Positions 19,613-27,975 of a stretch of DNA of 64,000 bases are shown here, in pieces. The stretch's first letter is position 1. Each line of letters begins with the position of its first letter. The position numbers and the translations under genes are program-made. The stretch comes from Sandaracinus amylolyticus. GTDB taxonomy: Bacteria > Myxococcota_A > Polyangia > Polyangiales > Sandaracinaceae. The notes beneath the pieces were generated by a model. It worked only from the letters and a program-made list of their open reading frames with translations. It ran no database searches and was not told the DNA's origin. The DNA lies in assembly GCF_021631985.1 (NCBI RefSeq), contig NZ_CP070225.1:868001-932000 (forward strand), written 5' to 3'.

Positions 19613-20836
19613 ATGTCCCTGGGGGAACGAGCCACGGCGGAACGAGAGGCGCGCGTGCGCGCCGCGGTGCGCGACGCGTTCGAGCGCGCGCAGGTGCCTC
19701 TGCTCGCGCGGCTCGTCGAGCAGTCGAGCTGCACGCGCGAGCCCGAGGACGTCGAGCACGCGGCCCGGATCTTCGACGAGGCGGCGAGCGCGCTCGGGCT
19801 CGCGATCGCGGTGCACCCCGATCCGCAGGGTCGCTATGCCGCACATCGCGTGTACACGACGCCGGCGACGCGCGACGACGATCGTGCGCTCGCGCTGGTC
19901 GGCCACGTCGACACCGTGTTCCCGCGCGCGATGGGGTTCGCGGGGTTCGTGCGCGAAGGTGACGTCGCGCGTGGGCCGGGCGTGCTCGACATGAAGTCGG
20001 GCTTGACCGCGATGCTCTTCGCGATCGGCGCGGTGCGCGCTGCGGCCCCCGATGTCTACGCGCGGCTCCGGGTGCGCGCCGTGTGCGTGAGCGACGAGGA
20101 GGTCGGCTCGCCCTCGTCGCGCGCGCTCTTCGCGAGCCTCGCGCCTCGCACCAGCGCTGCGCTGGTGTTCGAGGCCGGGCGGCGCGGGGATCTGATCGTC
20201 ACGCGCCGTCGGGGCGGCGGGCTGTGGACGATCACCGCGCACGGTCGCGCATCGCACGCGGGGCACGCGCACGCGGCGGGCGTGAGCGCGATCCACGCGA
20301 TGTCGCTGATCGTACCGCGGCTCGAGGCGATCACCGATCACGCGCGCGGGCTCACCGTGAACGTCGGGCTCTTCACCGGTGGCAGCGCGAAGAACACGGT
20401 GCCCGAGCACGCGGAGATCGGCATCGATGCGCGCTTCGAGAGCGCGCGCGACGCGGCCGAGCTCGAGGCGCGCCTGCGCGCGATCGTCGATGCGCCGTTC
20501 GAGGGCCTGCGCGACGTGCCCGAGAAGCTCTCGAGCGTGCGCTTCGAGCTCGGCGGGGGCGTGACGCGGCCGCCGATGGAAGCGAGCGAGGCGAGCCAGG
20601 CGCTGCGACTCCGTTACGAGGCCTGCGCGTCGCGCGTGGGCCTCGGCGTGGGCGAGGCGGCGCTCCAGGGAGGCGGCTCCGACGCGAACCTGCTCTCCGC
20701 CGCGGGCGTGCCGAGCATCGATGGGCTCGGGCCGTGGGGCGAGCACTTCCACGAGACGAGCGAGTGGAGCAGCCTCGAGAGCCTCGCGCGCCGCACCGAG
20801 GCGCTCGCTCTGTTCCTCCTCGACGAGATTGCGTAG
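19613..20836 (+). CDS. M20 family zinc peptidase (carboxypeptidase G2/ArgE-like)
   Basis: A 407-residue cytoplasmic enzyme of usual M20A length. The two-metal site is visible: GHVDTVFP (His and the following Asp), GPGVLDMKSG (bridging Asp), VSDEEVGS (catalytic Glu and metal Glu) and GEHFHETSEW (C-terminal His). The dimerisation domain in the middle includes SHAGHAHAAGVSAI. Family members hydrolyse C-terminal amino acids or deacylate amino acids; the exact substrate cannot be deduced. The ATG at 19613 has GGAGG five bases upstream-adjacent, and the sequence GATATAG just before it might be a -10 element. Confidence 0.9.
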   Translation: MSLGERATAEREARVRAAVRDAFERAQVPLLARLVEQSSCTREPEDVEHAARIFDEAASALGLAIAVHPDPQGRYAAHRVYTTPATRDDDRALALVGHVDTVFPRAMGFAGFVREGDVARGPGVLDMKSGLTAMLFAIGAVRAAAPDVYARLRVRAVCVSDEEVGSPSSRALFASLAPRTSAALVFEAGRRGDLIVTRRRGGGLWTITAHGRASHAGHAHAAGVSAIHAMSLIVPRLEAITDHARGLTVNVGLFTGGSAKNTVPEHAEIGIDARFESARDAAELEARLRAIVDAPFEGLRDVPEKLSSVRFELGGGVTRPPMEASEASQALRLRYEACASRVGLGVGEAALQGGGSDANLLSAAGVPSIDGLGPWGEHFHETSEWSSLESLARRTEALALFLLDEIA

Positions 20837-20961
20837 TCACGTACGCGTGTCTCGACGCCCACACGCGCGAGACGCGATCGATGGCATTCTCGCGGGGCTC
20901 GCGGGTGGTGCGCCGGTTGCCAGGGGGGCATCCGGGCTTCGCGCCCAGGAGGCACGAGAAC

Positions 20962-21471
20962 ATGGTGGGACCTCGTTCGATCCAGAACCTTCGTCGTCGC
21001 GGGATCGCGTCGCTGCTCGTCGCGTCCGCATTGCTCGTCGCCGCGCCAGTGTCCGCCGATCCGCCGGGGGACGACGTCGCGCGCGAGGCGCGCAGCGCGC
21101 AGACCACCGGTGAGGAGAGCGAGGCCGTCGACGGTCTGCGCATCACCGAGATCACCCTCGCGCGCAACATCGAGGCGGGCCAGGTCGTCGATCCGACGAC
21201 GACGTTCGCCGCGACCGACGGGCGCGTGATGGTGCTGATCCGCGTCGAGAACACGACCGGCGCGGAGACCGACATCCGCGTCTCGTTCGAGCGCGCCGAT
21301 CGCGAGGTCGCGGCGAGCGGATCGGGCGGCGTGACGCTGCACATCCCGGCGCGCCCGCGCTACCGCACCCAGGCGCGCACCGGCACGCGCGCGCCCGGTC
21401 GTTATCGCGTCGTCGTGCGCACCGCCGCCGGCAACGTGCTCGGCACCGCGGACTACGAAGTCACCGGGTGA
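20962..21471 (+). CDS. Secreted Ig-like (DUF2914-like) protein
   Basis: A 169-residue protein with a signal peptide ending near PVSADPP. The mature region (about 58-169) has the strand pattern of DUF2914-like domains: RVMVLIRVENTTG, an alternating middle and a final GRYRVVVRTAAGNVLG strand. No catalytic residues are evident. The frame is open from 20881, but AGGAGG at 20947-20952 lies 9 bp before the ATG at 20962 and that start gives a clean signal peptide. The role in the envelope is unknown. Confidence 0.7.
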   Translation: MVGPRSIQNLRRRGIASLLVASALLVAAPVSADPPGDDVAREARSAQTTGEESEAVDGLRITEITLARNIEAGQVVDPTTTFAATDGRVMVLIRVENTTGAETDIRVSFERADREVAASGSGGVTLHIPARPRYRTQARTGTRAPGRYRVVVRTAAGNVLGTADYEVTG

Positions 21472-21526
21472 CCCGTCGCCCACGGCGCGCGTGAGCCCTT
21501 CGCGCGCGCCGTGGTAGCTTCGCCCG

Positions 21527-22363
21527 ATGGTGCGGGCCCGCCTCGGAGTCCTCGTCGTCCTCGGCGTGATCGCCGCTCTCGCGCTCGGCGCGTGCGTGCG
21601 CCGCGGGGGCAGCGCGACCGTCGGACGGCGGCAGCAACGACAGCTCGTGCAGCAAGCCGCACGCGAGCTCGGCTGCGATCAGGGCACGCTCGTCCTCACC
21701 GCGCTCAACGATCGCGTCTACCAGGTGCACGGCTGCGGGCAGCTGCGCGACTACGCATGGGCGCTCGGTCGTCGTGGTGGTTGGTCGCCGCTCCAGCCCG
21801 TCGTCCTCCGTGCTGCGGCCGAGCTCGGATGCCCCGCCTCGCAGCTCCGCGTCGACGCGCCCGCGGCGACGGTGCGCAACGCGAGCGGATGCGGGCGCAG
21901 CGCGCGCTACGACCTCGTCTGCGGCGGCATCGAGTGCGCGTGGATGATGACCGCGCAGGGTGCGGGCTGGGGCCCGCAGGTCGCTGCTGCGCCCGCGCAG
22001 CCGATGCCCGACGCGGTCCCGCCTCCGCCCGGCGCCGTCACCGGGACCCCCGCCGTCGAGCCGACCGCGACCGCCACGACCACCAGCGTCGACGACGGCC
22101 TCGTCATCCCCGAGCCTCCGGCGCGCGGCTCGGCCGAGGAGATGCTGCGCGCGGCGCTCGATGCGCGGCGCGCCGACATCCACCGCTGCGCAGGTGTCGG
22201 CGTGATCCCCGTCCGCGTCTCGTGGGCCGCCGACGGCAGCGTCTCCCTCGCGCTCGAGGCACCGCTCGCCGGCAGCGCAGCGGAGTCGTGCGTGCGCGCC
22301 GCGGTCGTGACGCCGCGCGTCCCCGCGGGCACCGCGGGCGAGATCGTGCACCCCGTCCTCTGA
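21527..22363 (+). CDS. Lipoprotein with duplicated cysteine motif and TonB-C-like end
   Basis: A 278-residue protein whose leader ends in LALGAC, a good lipobox with Cys at residue 23. Two copies of a short module follow (AARELGC...VYQVHGCG...YAW and AAAELGC...VRNASGCG...YDL), each with paired cysteines; a third cysteine pair is near GGIECAW. A Pro/Thr-rich linker leads to a C-terminal stretch (about 205-278) reminiscent of the TonB-C/AgmX-type repeats frequent in myxobacterial lipoproteins. The role is unknown. It is separated from its neighbours by 55 bp and 164 bp. Confidence 0.75.
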   Translation: MVRARLGVLVVLGVIAALALGACVRRGGSATVGRRQQRQLVQQAARELGCDQGTLVLTALNDRVYQVHGCGQLRDYAWALGRRGGWSPLQPVVLRAAAELGCPASQLRVDAPAATVRNASGCGRSARYDLVCGGIECAWMMTAQGAGWGPQVAAAPAQPMPDAVPPPPGAVTGTPAVEPTATATTTSVDDGLVIPEPPARGSAEEMLRAALDARRADIHRCAGVGVIPVRVSWAADGSVSLALEAPLAGSAAESCVRAAVVTPRVPAGTAGEIVHPVL

Positions 22364-22527
22364 CCGAGATCGAGCGTCCTCGCGCCTCACCGCGCGCGGC
22401 GTTCCGTGACGTGCGCGCCGCACTTCGGACGCCACGAACACGGGATCTCGCACGTGACACTCTTCTGGCCTGTCGTCTGCACACGCACCTGCAGGGGCTC
22501 GCGAGGGCCCCGAGGAGGGTGGGTGTC

Positions 22528-22971
22528 ATGGCAGTCTCGCGTCCAGTCGAGCTCGAGGATCTCCCCGCGTGGCGCGCCCACGTCCTCGTGGCGACCGCTG
22601 ACGCAGCCGAGCGCGCGTCGATCGCGGACGCGCTCCGCAAGGACGGTCACCTCGTCAGCGCCGTCGAGGACGGAGTCGAGCTCCTCGAGCACCTCGACGC
22701 GTCCGAGCCGACCTCGCGCGCGCACCTCGTGATCGCCGACGTCGAGCTCGATGGGTTCACGGGGCTCGAGGTGCTCGGTATGACCGACGGCACGTCGGAC
22801 CGTCCCCCGGTCGTGCTGCTCTCGTCGCGCATCGATCTGCCGATGCGCGCCGCGGCTCGCCAGTTCGGAGCGGCCTCGCTCGTGCCCAAGCCGTTCGACA
22901 TGGACGAGCTGCGTCTGCTCGTCGGATCGATCCTGCGTCCGCACTATCGGTCTCCCGCCCGCGCCGCGTGA
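22528..22971 (+). CDS. Stand-alone response-regulator receiver
   Basis: A 147-residue single REC domain without an output domain. The phosphoacceptor Asp is in VIADVELDG, the switch Ser in VLLSSR and the Lys in VPKPFD, so phosphorylation is plausible. The acidic pocket after strand 1 is reduced (VATADAAER instead of VVDDDP-like), which may slow the chemistry. The ATG at 22528 follows GAGGAGGGTGGG. It is the first of three receiver-only genes on this strand and has no kinase beside it. Confidence 0.82.
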   Translation: MAVSRPVELEDLPAWRAHVLVATADAAERASIADALRKDGHLVSAVEDGVELLEHLDASEPTSRAHLVIADVELDGFTGLEVLGMTDGTSDRPPVVLLSSRIDLPMRAAARQFGAASLVPKPFDMDELRLLVGSILRPHYRSPARAA

Positions 22972-23050
22972 TCGCGGTCGCGCACCTTCGGTCGCCCATC
23001 GCGCGACTTGCCGTTGCGAACGGTGGAGCGCGGGTCGATGTGCGGCCCAC

Positions 23051-23434
23051 ATGGGGTTGCGCGTGGTGGTGGTGGCGAAGGCGGGGGCGCTTCGTGATCG
23101 CGTGTGCGACGCGTTGCAGGCCCGCGGCGTCGAGACCTGTGGGGATCTCGACGCCGCGATGGCGAGCGGGCCGATCGATGCCGTGATCGCGGAGCTCGAT
23201 CCGAGCCCACGCAAGAGCGGGCTCGGTATCCTGCTCGCGGCGAGCGAGCGCGCGCCACGCGCGCGACGTGTGCTCCTCGTCGAGGGGCGCGCGTCGATCG
23301 CGGACGCCGCGTTCGCGTCGGGTGTCGCGGACCGGGTCCTCCTCGGGTACGTGCCGCCGCGCATCGAGGCGATCGCGGAGTGGCTCACGAGCACCTGCGA
23401 GCACGGACCCCGACGCATCCCGGCGTTGTCGTGA
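23051..23434 (+). CDS. Pseudo-receiver domain protein
   Basis: A 127-residue protein with the alternating strand/helix pattern of a REC domain but altered active-site residues. Strand 1 reads VVVVAKAG in place of the acidic pair, and the phosphoacceptor position in DAVIAEL appears to be Glu48 rather than Asp, a natural phosphomimic. The final Lys region is also lost. It probably acts as a constitutive or phosphorylation-independent partner. The ATG at 23051 is the only good start. It lies between two better conserved receivers. Confidence 0.65.
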   Translation: MGLRVVVVAKAGALRDRVCDALQARGVETCGDLDAAMASGPIDAVIAELDPSPRKSGLGILLAASERAPRARRVLLVEGRASIADAAFASGVADRVLLGYVPPRIEAIAEWLTSTCEHGPRRIPALS

Positions 23435-23504
23435 TCACCCCGGTCGGCAACGCCATGCTCGGGTCGTTGTGCTGCGATCGCGCGGACCTACCTCGGCAGG
23501 CGCG

Positions 23505-24014
23505 ATGTCGACTCCACGCAGTCGTCCGGAATTGCGCGCCGTGACGCCGCCCGAGGACGAGGTCGAGCTGAAGACGCAGCGCGCGCGTCTGCCCCGTGCC
23601 CGCTCCACCACGCTTCCACGGACGCCCGCCTGCGCGACGGTGTCCGACGTCCGCGTGCTGATCGTCGACGACCACGACGACACGCGCCGCATGTTCGTCG
23701 AGTACCTCGCATGGCACGGCGCGCTGACGCTCGAGGCGAGCAGCGTCGCCGAGGCGATCGTCGTGCTGGAGCGCGAGCTCGTGCACGTCGTCGTGACCGA
23801 CGTCGCGATGCCGCGCGAGGACGGCTACGCGCTGCTGGCGCGCATGGACGCGCGCCCGGGTTGGGCGAGCATCCCGCGCATCGTCGTGTCGGGGCACAGC
23901 TCGGTGCTCGAGGCATCGGAGCGCGCGCCGCGCGCGACGTACCTGAAGAAGCCCGTCGATCTCGAGCGACTGCTCGAGGCGATCGCGACCTCCGCCGTGC
24001 GCGCCGAGCGCTAG
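23505..24014 (+). CDS. Stand-alone response-regulator receiver
   Basis: A 169-residue protein with a basic, poorly conserved N-terminal 45 residues and a canonical REC domain: VLIVDDHDD (acid pocket), VVVTDVAMP (phospho-Asp), IVVSGHSS (switch Ser) and YLKKPVD (Lys). The ATG at 23505 is assumed; a GTG at 23640 just before the REC domain is an alternative that would give a standard single-domain protein of about 124 residues. The gene ends four bases before a hairpin element that may be its terminator. Confidence 0.8.
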   Translation: MSTPRSRPELRAVTPPEDEVELKTQRARLPRARSTTLPRTPACATVSDVRVLIVDDHDDTRRMFVEYLAWHGALTLEASSVAEAIVVLERELVHVVVTDVAMPREDGYALLARMDARPGWASIPRIVVSGHSSVLEASERAPRATYLKKPVDLERLLEAIATSAVRAER

Positions 24015-24017
24015 TAT

Positions 24018-24123
24018 CTCTGCCCGGAACTTCGTTCCGGGTTTCTCCTAGTACTGCCGTCCGGCCGTTCGTTCCGGGCTGAACATCGATCCCGGAACGA
24101 ACATCCGGGCAGCAGTACTAGGC
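24018..24123. repeat. Two-hairpin intergenic element, copy 1
   Basis: Hairpin 1 is CCCGGAAC-TTC-GTTCCGGG (24023-24041) followed by TTTCT. Hairpin 2 has 31-nt arms (24048-24078 and 24091-24121) that pair at 27 positions around the 12-nt loop CTGAACATCGAT. The element lies between convergent genes, and its right arm contains the stop codon of the minus-strand gene. A second copy is at 32355-32462. The stem sequences of the two copies differ, yet each remains self-complementary. Confidence 0.85.
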
Positions 24124-24402
24124 CCGGCGCGCCGTCGCGGGATCGCTCGACTGACGCTCGGCCGCGACCACGAGCTCTCGCGCGCGGTCGAGCGCGGCCG
24201 CCCACGACTCGCGCGCGTACGCGTCGCGCGCCCGCTTCACCGACTCCCCGAGCGCCGCGACCATCTCGCGCGCAGCGTTCCGACGGTGCGCCCAGCCCCG
24301 CGGTGCGCTCCAGGGGACGTTCGCCGCGCCGCGCAGCATCGCTGCGATCCGCTCGTACTCGCGCGCCCAGGCCCCGTCGTCGATGCGCACCACTTCGGGC
24401 AT
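24118..24402 (-). CDS. Small hypothetical protein
   Basis: A 94-residue, helix-rich soluble protein beginning Met-Pro-Glu-Val-Val-Arg-Ile and rich in Arg, Ala and Glu. No family is recognised. The ATG at 24402 has only a weak GGGG upstream; the frame is open much further but that extension overlaps the divergent sigma gene. Its TAG stop is inside the right arm of the two-hairpin element. It faces the sigma-factor gene across 178 bp that contain paired dyads, so the two may be co-regulated. Confidence 0.5.
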   Translation of the reverse strand: MPEVVRIDDGAWAREYERIAAMLRGAANVPWSAPRGWAHRRNAAREMVAALGESVKRARDAYARESWAAALDRARELVVAAERQSSDPATARRA

Positions 24403-24430
24403 CTCGTCCCCGTGCTCGCCAGTGACAAGC

Positions 24431-24479
24431 GCGCAACCGCTGCGCGCACCCCCTCCGCCTCCGCGCAACCGCTGCGCGC
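24431..24479. promoter_or_regulatory. Two identical 17-bp dyads between divergent genes
   Basis: GCGCAACCGCTGCGCGC occurs at 24431-24447 and again at 24463-24479, 32 bp apart (three helical turns). Each copy is itself an inverted repeat (GCGCA and TGCGC). They lie about 100 bp before the sigma-factor start and 30-75 bp before the small divergent gene, a suitable place for a dimeric regulator. Confidence 0.55.
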
Positions 24480-24580
24480 GAATGGTCGTCGAGTTGGCAA
24501 AGATGCTGTGATTACGCGCGGTTATGCGTGTGGCACGAGCCCCGCAATGGCGCCTCCTCGCCACCGAGGAGACCCCGACC

Positions 24581-25408
24581 ATGCGCGCCACCACCGACGA
24601 CCTCTCGCTCGCCCAGCTCCGCCGCACCGCCGCCGCGGCCCCGATGCTCGGGGCGGACGTGGAGCAGGAGTACCTGCGTCGCATCCAGGACCACGACGAC
24701 GCACGCGCGCTCCGGGCACTGCTGGACGCGCACCTCCGCCTGGTCGTCGCGACGGCGGCGCGCTTCGCGCGCTCGGGGGTGTCGGCCGCGGAGCTGGTCG
24801 CCGAGGGGAACCTCGGGCTCGTGGAGGCGGCGCGCCGCTTCGATCCCGAGAAGGGCACGCGCTTCTCGACGTACGCGGCCTGGTGGGTGCGCGCGCGGAT
24901 CAGCCGCTTCGCGATGGGCAATCGCCGCATCGTCGCGGCGCCCTCGACCCGCAACGCGCGCAAGCTCCTCGCGGGGATGCGCAGCGTCGAGCGCAAGCTG
25001 CAGCAGGCGAGCGGCGAGCGCCCTTCGCGCGAGATGATCGCGGCGGTGACCGGCACGTCGGCGGAGGACGTCGCGATGGTCGAGAGCGCGCTCTCGGCGC
25101 GCGACGTCTCGGTGGGGCCGACCGAGGAGGACGGCAGCTCGGTCGAGCTCGGCGCGAACGATCCGTCGCCCGAGCAGGCGATCGCCGACGCCGAGGAATG
25201 CGAACGCCGCGAGCGCATCGTGGCCCTCGCGCTCGCGCAGCTCGATCGTCGCGAGCGCGAGGTGGTGCAGCGGCGGATCCTCGAGGAGGACGGCGAGACC
25301 CTCGCGGAGATCGGGCGGATGCTCGGCCTCTCGCGCGAGCGTGTGCGGCAGATCGAGGCGCGCGCGAAGCGGAAGCTGCGCGCCGTGCTGGTGGCCGAGG
25401 TCGCGTGA
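24581..25408 (+). CDS. RpoH-like sigma-70 family factor
   Basis: A 275-residue alternative sigma factor. Region 2 (LRLVVATAARFA, then AEGNLGLVEAARRFDPEKG and FSTYAAWWVRARISRF) matches the core-binding and -10-recognition segments. Region 3 (VESALSARDVSVG) resembles the RpoH heat-shock group. Region 4 ends with the HTH LAEIGRMLGLSRERVRQIE, which reads the -35 box. The ATG at 24581 has GAGGAG at 24566-24571 and is preferred over an ATG at 24524. Its stop overlaps the start of the next gene (TGATG), so sigma factor and sigma-54-type regulator are translationally coupled. Confidence 0.88.
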   Translation: MRATTDDLSLAQLRRTAAAAPMLGADVEQEYLRRIQDHDDARALRALLDAHLRLVVATAARFARSGVSAAELVAEGNLGLVEAARRFDPEKGTRFSTYAAWWVRARISRFAMGNRRIVAAPSTRNARKLLAGMRSVERKLQQASGERPSREMIAAVTGTSAEDVAMVESALSARDVSVGPTEEDGSSVELGANDPSPEQAIADAEECERRERIVALALAQLDRREREVVQRRILEEDGETLAEIGRMLGLSRERVRQIEARAKRKLRAVLVAEVA

Positions 25409-26847
25409 TGGACGGGCGAGTTGCGGCGCAGCTCGCGGGCGCTCTAGAACCCGGGGACATGGCTCCCCGATCCGTGCCCCGAGGTCGCGTGCTCGTCGTC
25501 GACGACGAGACGCATGCGCGCGACGCGCTCGCCGAGATCCTCGCGGAGGAAGGCTACGAGACCGCGACCGCGGCGGACGGGCTCGAGGCGCTGCGGCTCA
25601 TGGAGGAGCTGCGGCCCGAGGTCGTGCTCACCGATCTGAAGATGCCGAACCTCGACGGGCTCGGGCTGCTCGATCGCGGCAAGGCCGAGTACCCCGAGAC
25701 CTCGTTCGTCGTGATGACGGCGTTCGGGACGATCGACACCGCGGTCGAGGCGATCCGCCGCGGCGCCGAGAACTACGTCACCAAGCCGCTCGACGTCGGG
25801 ACCGTGACCGCGCTGCTCGCGCGCGCGATGGACAAGGCGAAGCTCGCGCGCGAAGCGTCCGAGCTGCGCGAGCGCCTGCACGAGACCTACGACTTCAGCC
25901 GCATCCTCGGCGAGCACCCGGCGATGCGCCGGCTGACGCAGGTGATCGCGCAGGTCGCGCCGAGCCGCGCGACCGTGCTGATCCACGGCGAGAGCGGCAC
26001 CGGCAAAGAGCTGATCGCGGCGGCGATCCACGAGAACAGCAAGCGCAAGAGCGGGCCCTTCGTGCGGCTCAACTGCGCGGCGCTCGCGGAGTCGCTGCTC
26101 GAGAGCGAGCTCTTCGGGCACGAGAAGGGCGCGTTCACCGGCGCGATGGCGCGCCGCAAGGGACGCTTCGAGCAGGCCGACGGCGGGACGCTCTTCCTCG
26201 ACGAGATCAGCGAGGTCCCGAAGCCGTTGCAGGTCAAACTATTGCGCTTCCTCCAGGAGCGCGAGCTCGAGCGCGTCGGCGGCAACGAGACGATCCGCGT
26301 CGACGTGCGTGTGGTCGCGGCGACGAACCGCGATCTCAAGCAGTGCGTGCAGGACGGGACGTTCCGCGAGGATCTGTACTACCGGCTCGACGTGGTGCGC
26401 GTGGACGTGCCGCCGCTGCGCGCGCGCCGGAGCGACATCCCGATCCTCGCGCATCACTTCCTGCATCGGTTCGCGAAGGAGAACGAGCGCGAGCTCGAGG
26501 GCTTCAGCGACGAGGCGATGAAGGCGCTGCTCGCGCACGCGTGGCCGGGCAACGTGCGCGAGCTCGAGAACGCGGTCGAGCGCGCGGTCGTGCTCGCGCC
26601 GGGCAAGCGGATCGAGCGCGAGCACCTGCCGATGCCGACGCCCGCGGCGGAGGCGGGATCGGTCGGCGCGTTCGTGCCGGGGATGACGCTCGCGGAGATC
26701 GAGCGCGTCGCGATCCTGCAGACGCTCGAGGCGTGCGAGGGATCGACCGGGAAGGCCGCGGAGATGCTCGGGATCTCGCGGCGGAAGATCCAGTACCGCC
26801 TCAAAGAGTGGGGGATGGGCGGGGAGATCGACGGAGAGCCGGACTGA
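25408..26847 (+). CDS. NtrC-family sigma-54-dependent response regulator
   Basis: A 479-residue (or 462 from the ATG at 25459) regulator with three domains. REC: VLVVDDE, LTDLKMPN with phospho-Asp, VVMTAFG, VTKPLD. AAA+ (about 160-400): GESGTGKE Walker A, GAFTGA sigma-54 loop, GTLFLDE Walker B, and the FREDLYYRLDVV and [10 protein letters not shown] motifs. A Fis-type HTH ends it (TGKAAEMLGISRRKIQYRL). All catalytic residues look intact, so it should drive sigma-54 promoters when phosphorylated. The start at 25408 overlaps the sigma-factor stop and has GAGG 7 bp upstream. It converges on the receiver-kinase gene, whose stop lies 9 bp away. Confidence 0.92.
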   Translation: MDGRVAAQLAGALEPGDMAPRSVPRGRVLVVDDETHARDALAEILAEEGYETATAADGLEALRLMEELRPEVVLTDLKMPNLDGLGLLDRGKAEYPETSFVVMTAFGTIDTAVEAIRRGAENYVTKPLDVGTVTALLARAMDKAKLAREASELRERLHETYDFSRILGEHPAMRRLTQVIAQVAPSRATVLIHGESGTGKELIAAAIHENSKRKSGPFVRLNCAALAESLLESELFGHEKGAFTGAMARRKGRFEQADGGTLFLDEISEVPKPLQVKLLRFLQERELERVGGNETIRVDVRVVAATNRDLKQCVQDGTFREDLYYRLDVVRVDVPPLRARRSDIPILAHHFLHRFAKENERELEGFSDEAMKALLAHAWPGNVRELENAVERAVVLAPGKRIEREHLPMPTPAAEAGSVGAFVPGMTLAEIERVAILQTLEACEGSTGKAAEMLGISRRKIQYRLKEWGMGGEIDGEPD

Positions 26848-26856
26848 GCACGGATC

Positions 26857-27969
26857 TCAGGTGGTCGCGGCGGGGAGGGTCACGATCGCGGTCGTGCCCG
26901 TGCCCGGCGTCGACTCGAGGGTCACCGTGCCGCCGTGGAGCTCGACGAGCTTCTTCACGATCGTGAGCCCGAGGCCGGTGCCGCGCGGCTTGCCCGACGT
27001 GACGAACGCGCGGAACGCGTCGCGCAGGAGCTCGGGCGCGATGCCCGGGCCGGTGTCGGCGATGCGCAGCTCGGCCGCGCCGTCGGGCGCGCGTGATGCG
27101 GCGATCGTCAGCGTTCCGCGGCCCTGAGGGCGCATCGCGTCGAGCGCGTTCGTCACGAGGTTGAGCACGACCTGCTTGATGCGGCCCTCGTCGCCGTCGA
27201 TCGCCGGCACGTCGGGCGCGAGCTCGAGCGCGATCGTCACGCCCGCATACGCCGCGACGGGCTCCTGGAGCGCGTGCACGTCCGCGAGCAGCGCGACGAG
27301 ATCGACGCGTCGCTTCTCGAAGTGGCGCGGGCGCGCGAGGCCGAGGAACTCGTCGAGCAACGTCGAGAGGCGCCCGAGGTCGGTCTTCACCAGGCGCACG
27401 CGATCGCCGATCCCCTTCTGCACCGCGGGATCGCCGCTCTTCTTCGAGGCGCGCTCCATCAGCTCGAGCTGCAGCATCGCGGCGTTGAGCGGGTTGCGGA
27501 TCTCGTGCGCGAGCGCGGCGGTGAGGCGGCCCATCGCGGCCATCGCCTCGGCCTCCGCGGCGCGCGTCTCGAGCTCGCTGCGCTCCTTGCGCAGCCGCAC
27601 CTGACCGAGGGCGCGCTCCGCGAGCGCCAGCAGATCCTGCGGCTGGAAGGGCTTCTGCACGTACGCGAACACGCCGTGGCGCACCGCCGCGATCGCGGTG
27701 TCGAGCGTCGCGTTGCCGGTCACGAGGATCACTTCGCCGTCGGGCGAGCTCTCCTTGAGGAACGGCACGAGATCGATGCCCGACACCTCGTCGTGCAGGC
27801 GCACGTCGACGATCGCGAGATCGAAGGGCCGCTCGCGCACCTTCGCGCGCGCGTCGTCGACGGTCGACGCGATGCGCACCTGCGCGCCGGTCTCCTCGAG
27901 CAGCTCGGCGACGTTCTCGGCGAGCGCGAGGTTGTCTTCGATGACCAGGACGTCGAAGCCCGGGGCCAC
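26857..27969 (-). CDS. Receiver-histidine kinase hybrid (REC at N-terminus)
   Basis: A 370-residue soluble kinase. An N-terminal REC domain (VLVIEDN, IVDVRLHDE, LVTGNA, VQKPF) precedes a short coiled coil and a HisKA domain with LAHEIRNPLN (phospho-His), followed by an HATPase with NLVTNALDAM (N box), DTGPGIAP (G1) and GTGLGLTIVKK (G2). Having the receiver in front means its kinase is probably gated by an upstream phosphodonor, most simply the globin-coupled kinase two genes earlier. The start is a GTG at 27969, six bases after the previous stop. It is the last gene of a three-gene operon. Confidence 0.92.
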   Translation of the reverse strand: MAPGFDVLVIEDNLALAENVAELLEETGAQVRIASTVDDARAKVRERPFDLAIVDVRLHDEVSGIDLVPFLKESSPDGEVILVTGNATLDTAIAAVRHGVFAYVQKPFQPQDLLALAERALGQVRLRKERSELETRAAEAEAMAAMGRLTAALAHEIRNPLNAAMLQLELMERASKKSGDPAVQKGIGDRVRLVKTDLGRLSTLLDEFLGLARPRHFEKRRVDLVALLADVHALQEPVAAYAGVTIALELAPDVPAIDGDEGRIKQVVLNLVTNALDAMRPQGRGTLTIAASRAPDGAAELRIADTGPGIAPELLRDAFRAFVTSGKPRGTGLGLTIVKKLVELHGGTVTLESTPGTGTTAIVTLPAATT

Positions 27970-27975
27970 CGTCGC

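Noticed and set aside
24402-24580. A sigma-54 promoter around GGCAAAGATGC before the sigma-factor gene
   Set aside because: The GG and GC elements are about 7 bp apart rather than the 10 bp needed.
24286-26847. An 853-codon extension of the NtrC-type regulator
   Set aside because: The added part overlaps the sigma-factor gene in another frame and is low-complexity. The regulator's own start at 25408 or 25459 is supported by spacing and domain order.
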